From a virus: a stretch of DNA of 22,359 nucleotides. The stretch covers positions 1 through 22,359 of IMG/VR virus record IMGVR_UViG_3300015189_000033; one strand, written 5' to 3'. A program made the position numbers and the translations under genes. Below the pieces are notes generated by a model. That model did not search any database and was not told where the DNA came from. It saw nothing but the letters and a program-made list of their open reading frames with translations. Positions 20,172 through 22,359 of this stretch are shown one piece after another; positions within the stretch are counted from its first letter, which is position 1, and each line of letters starts with the position of its first letter.

Positions 20172-20203
20172 CATCGTGCGGTGGCGGGCGTGGCGCGCCG
20201 TTT
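20172..20203 (-). promoter_or_regulatory. Conserved module-start element, head (portal) copy
   Basis: AAACGGCGCGCC (20192-20203, minus strand), 14 bases, then ACGATG (20172-20177), then CGGGC and the portal ATG. It fills most of the short gap between the upstream gene (stop at 20209) and the portal start. The layout matches the tail copy to the base. Confidence 0.75.
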
Positions 20204-20208
20204 CGGGG

Positions 20209-20400
20209 CTAGGTGTCGTAGTCGTGGCGCACGACGTCGACCGCTACCTCGGCGGTCACCCGCTTGTCACACGTCGGGCAGTACAGCCAGCCGCGCATGA
20301 AGTCATCGGCGGTCGGCACATCGAGCGTGGAGCGGCACAGCGGGCACGCCTTCTCGTCGACCTTGACGACGAAGTGCGAGTCGAACCGGATCGGCTTCAC
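20209..20400 (-). CDS. Small four-Cys zinc-ribbon protein
   Basis: The GTG at 20400 overlaps the previous stop (GTGA); the product has 63 residues. C-P-L-C near residue 19 and C-P-T-C near residue 41 form a simple zinc ribbon, with short beta segments before (F-D-S-H-F-V-V-K-V) and after (V-T-A-E-V-A-V-D-V-V). It is a small, probably soluble protein. Similar small ribbons are common between terminase and portal genes of high-GC phages, without known function. It could bind DNA or a host protein. Confidence 0.7.
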   Translation of the reverse strand: MKPIRFDSHFVVKVDEKACPLCRSTLDVPTADDFMRGWLYCPTCDKRVTAEVAVDVVRHDYDT

Positions 20401-20600
20401 GCCTTGTCGGCCGCCTGCCGCGCGTGCGCAGCCTGATCAGCCGACGCCTGCTCTGCCGTGTCCACCGCAGGGCACTGCCATCCGCACGTGCAGTACGCGA
20501 CGAACACGTGGCCCTGGTCGAAGTCCATGCGCTTGATTTCGGTGAGGGTGTGATTCTCCATCAGCGCATCATCCCACCCCGCACGGCCAGCGTGCGTCAC
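20397..20600 (-). CDS. Small protein with a C-T-C-G-W motif
   Basis: The GTG at 20600 overlaps the terminase stop (GTGA) and gives 67 residues; a downstream ATG at 20561 is possible. The middle contains H-V-F-V-A-Y-C-T-C-G-W-Q-C-P, followed by an Ala/Asp/Gln-rich helix with H-A-R-Q-A-A-D-K. Short phage proteins with a C-x-C-G-W motif and a following helix with a His are common in actinophages and may hold one zinc through Cys and His. Function unknown. The stop is coupled to the next small zinc-ribbon gene. Confidence 0.65.
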   Translation of the reverse strand: MTHAGRAGWDDALMENHTLTEIKRMDFDQGHVFVAYCTCGWQCPAVDTAEQASADQAAHARQAADKA

Positions 20601-22165
20601 GCCACCCACCCCCCACTACCCGGCCGCATCACCAAATGCGCCTGCGACGACTCGTCCACCCGGTCATCATTCCGCCCGTTCGGAAACACCCGCAACTCGT
20701 GCACGTACTCAGCGACCCACTCCGCATACTGCGCGCACCCCTCGGCCGGCAGCCACACCTGCCCCGCTTCCTGCCTCGGCTGCCACGCCCACGCCCGCGT
20801 CAACTTGTCACCATACGGATCCGGGTTGAAGCCCACGAGGCCGGGCACGACCGGCCGCAGCTCGCTCAGGATCGCCTCGCCGTTGGCTTTCGCTTCCACC
20901 ACGTGACGGCGTGGCGGGAACGGGTGCGCCGACCGGCACCGCTGATCGAACGCCATCACTGCCGCCTTCGCCTGCACAAACGACCACTGGCCCCGCACCT
21001 CATCCACCCGGTACGTCTCCGCCCCATACCGATACCAGAGCGCGCCCACCACAAAGTCCGGGTTACCAGCCCTGCGCCGCTTCGCACCCGCACCACCCTC
21101 ACCCGGCCGCGCCTTCCCCGTGAACGTCATATCCCAACTGACGATCGCATCATCCGGGACACGCAGCTTCCCATCCGCACCCACCGGCAACGAACGGTAA
21201 CGACCCCACTGCTCAGCCGGGAAGATCGCCGACCCGTCATCAGGCGCGGGCTCCTGGTTGTACTGGCCGGCGTACGCGTACGACCCCAGCGTCTTCTTCA
21301 GCTCGGCACTGACGTCGGCGGTGAGGCGCGTGGGGAACAGCAGGTCGCCGGCCTTGCCGCGGGGGTCCTTCCACGTCACGCGCTTGCCGGTCTCGAGCGA
21401 CTTGCGTACCGTGATGCAGCGCCGCGCGGGGTTGTACTCGTTCGGCAGGTTCAGGTGCGTCCAGCCATGCTCAATGCACCACCCGGCCACGTCGTCCTCC
21501 GCGACACGCTGCATGACCACCACACGCCGCGCCGTCCTCGGATCATTCCGCCGCGACGGCATCGTCTCTGTCCACCACTTCAGCGTCCGGTCGAGCACCA
21601 CGCGGTTGTTCCCGTCACGCACGTTGATCGGGTCGTCGATGATCTGGATATCGCCACCGTACCCCGTGCCCCTACCCGTCGGGCTGGTCGCCACGCGGTA
21701 CCCGCCGACCGTGTTCTTGTAGTAGCTCTTCACGTCCTGATCTCCTGCAAGCCGGATCGGCCAACGCCGTTGGTACCACGGGTGCCGCAGGATGTCGCGC
21801 GTGCCAAGCGCGTGGTCGATCGCGAGGTCGCCGCCGTAGCTGGCCGTCAGGAACTTCGTCGCCGGCTTCGACGCCCACACGTGCGCCGGCCACGCTTTCG
21901 TCACCGCCGTTGTCTTCAGCGTACGCGGCGGGATGTTGATGACCAGGTCCGCGATCTCGCCGACACGCACGGCGTCGAGGTGTTCGCATACGGCGTCGAG
22001 GTGCCATCCCCAGTCGAGGCGTGTGCCGGGTTCCATGATGTCCCATGCGCAGGTGGCGCCCGCGTCGGCGTCGTCGGTGATGCGCGTCGCGTCCACGTTG
22101 CCGCGGATGAAGTCGCGCAGGCTCATGGAGTACAGTGCGCGTTCGAGGTCGACGCGCAGGCTCAC
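20597..22165 (-). CDS. Large terminase subunit
   Basis: This is the ATP-driven DNA-packaging motor and headful or site nuclease. The GTG at 22165 overlaps the upstream stop (GTGA), giving 522 residues; a later ATG at 22126 is less likely. The ATPase half has a Walker-A-like I-P-P-R-T-L-K-T-T at 78-86, Walker B I-Q-I-I-D-D at 173-178, and M-Q-R-V-A-E-D-D at 218-225. Q-Y-N-Q at 301-304 marks the linker region. The nuclease half has W-D345-M in a beta strand, E424 in V-V-E-A-K-A-N-G, and an acidic N-D-D-R-V-D near 505. Order of motifs and length are those of Terminase_6-type large subunits. No small terminase is visible. Confidence 0.93.
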   Translation of the reverse strand: MSLRVDLERALYSMSLRDFIRGNVDATRITDDADAGATCAWDIMEPGTRLDWGWHLDAVCEHLDAVRVGEIADLVINIPPRTLKTTAVTKAWPAHVWASKPATKFLTASYGGDLAIDHALGTRDILRHPWYQRRWPIRLAGDQDVKSYYKNTVGGYRVATSPTGRGTGYGGDIQIIDDPINVRDGNNRVVLDRTLKWWTETMPSRRNDPRTARRVVVMQRVAEDDVAGWCIEHGWTHLNLPNEYNPARRCITVRKSLETGKRVTWKDPRGKAGDLLFPTRLTADVSAELKKTLGSYAYAGQYNQEPAPDDGSAIFPAEQWGRYRSLPVGADGKLRVPDDAIVSWDMTFTGKARPGEGGAGAKRRRAGNPDFVVGALWYRYGAETYRVDEVRGQWSFVQAKAAVMAFDQRCRSAHPFPPRRHVVEAKANGEAILSELRPVVPGLVGFNPDPYGDKLTRAWAWQPRQEAGQVWLPAEGCAQYAEWVAEYVHELRVFPNGRNDDRVDESSQAHLVMRPGSGGWVA

Positions 22166-22359
22166 GGTGGGCTCGCGGCGGATGGCAGGGTCGTGGCCAC
22201 ATCGATGCGGGGGCGCTCGTGCAGCGTGGCGTGGAGCGCGTCCAGCACTTCGGTGGGAACGAAGCTGCCGGCGATCGTGACACCGACGCGCTGGCCGGCT
22301 TCGTCGACGAGCACGATGCACGGGTAGCCGGCGACGATGAGGCCGTCGGGGGTCTGGCC
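22162..22359 (-). CDS. Partial protein, C-terminal 65 residues, possible thioredoxin fold
   Basis: The gene enters from the right edge and ends with a TGA overlapping the terminase GTG. The visible sequence includes A-G-Y-P-C-I-V-L-V-D-E-A-G-Q-R-V-G, then I-A-G-S-F-V-P-T-E-V-L-D-A-L. This resembles the second half of a thioredoxin fold: cis-Pro, a beta hairpin with a central Asp-x-x-Gly turn, a Gly, and the final helix. The active-site half is outside the window. An unrelated fold is possible. Its place just before the large terminase is where a small terminase often lies, but the sequence does not look like one. Confidence 0.55.
   Translation of the reverse strand, partial: GQTPDGLIVAGYPCIVLVDEAGQRVGVTIAGSFVPTEVLDALHATLHERPRIDVATTLPSAASPP

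Noticed and set aside
20636-22327. A 563-codon plus-strand frame opposite the terminase
   Set aside because: It has the Arg/Pro/His-rich composition of an antisense shadow, while the minus strand carries every terminase motif.
1-22359. CRISPR arrays, tRNA genes, insertion sequences or attachment sites
   Set aside because: No regularly spaced repeats, cloverleaf-like sequence, transposase motif or integrase was seen; the only long repeat is the 188-bp gene-module duplication.

Overview
This window is part of the genome of a tailed double-stranded DNA phage (or a prophage) with a siphovirus-type, long non-contractile tail. It holds the late structural and lysis genes plus a block of small accessory genes. 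The evidence is the gene order: terminase, portal, protease, capsid, connectors, major tail protein, chaperones, tape measure, minor tail proteins, amidase. By eye the DNA is roughly two-thirds GC. GTG starts are common and nearly all genes overlap their neighbour by 1 or 4 bases (ATGA, GTGA or TGATG). This composition and the head-connector types suggest a high-GC, probably actinobacterial, host. The host cannot be named from this window.

Every supported gene is on the minus strand, so transcription runs from high to low coordinates. Packaging and head (22359 to 13174): the end of a possible thioredoxin-fold protein, the large terminase, two small Cys-containing proteins, a portal fused to a MuF-type domain, an HK97-type prohead protease with an added Cys-rich tail, the HK97-fold major capsid protein, three small beta-rich structural candidates, a Lys/Pro/Ala-rich protein and the connector genes. 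Tail (13177 to 4762): a tail terminator that appears to be split by a frameshift, a small protein, the major tail protein, a G/T-like chaperone pair with a candidate -1 frameshift, the tape measure and two large minor tail proteins. Lysis (4725 to 3856): a 45-residue membrane protein, an Amidase_2-type endolysin and a second membrane protein. Accessory block (3736 to 1): a Cro/CI-type helix-turn-helix protein behind its own promoter and TGCA-rich dyads, followed by about ten small coupled genes, several of them Cys-rich.

Three signals go beyond an ordinary phage annotation. (1) A conserved two-part element, AAACGGCGCGCC then 14 bases then ACGATG, lies 25-26 bases upstream of the first gene of the head (portal), tail and lysis modules. 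A fourth copy of the 12-base core lies about 100 bases upstream of the capsid gene. It looks like a module-level late-gene control signal. (2) The accessory block contains a duplicated two-gene cassette (zinc-ribbon protein plus single-pass membrane protein). The linkers of both zinc-ribbon genes are built from back-to-back inverted repeats. (3) A 188-bp direct repeat with one mismatch places the same 62-residue N-terminal domain on two proteins with different C-termini.

No rRNA, tRNA, CRISPR array, insertion sequence, integrase or replication gene was recognised. There is no stretch of more than 300 bases without a gene; the largest gap (3737-3855) holds the promoter and operator region.
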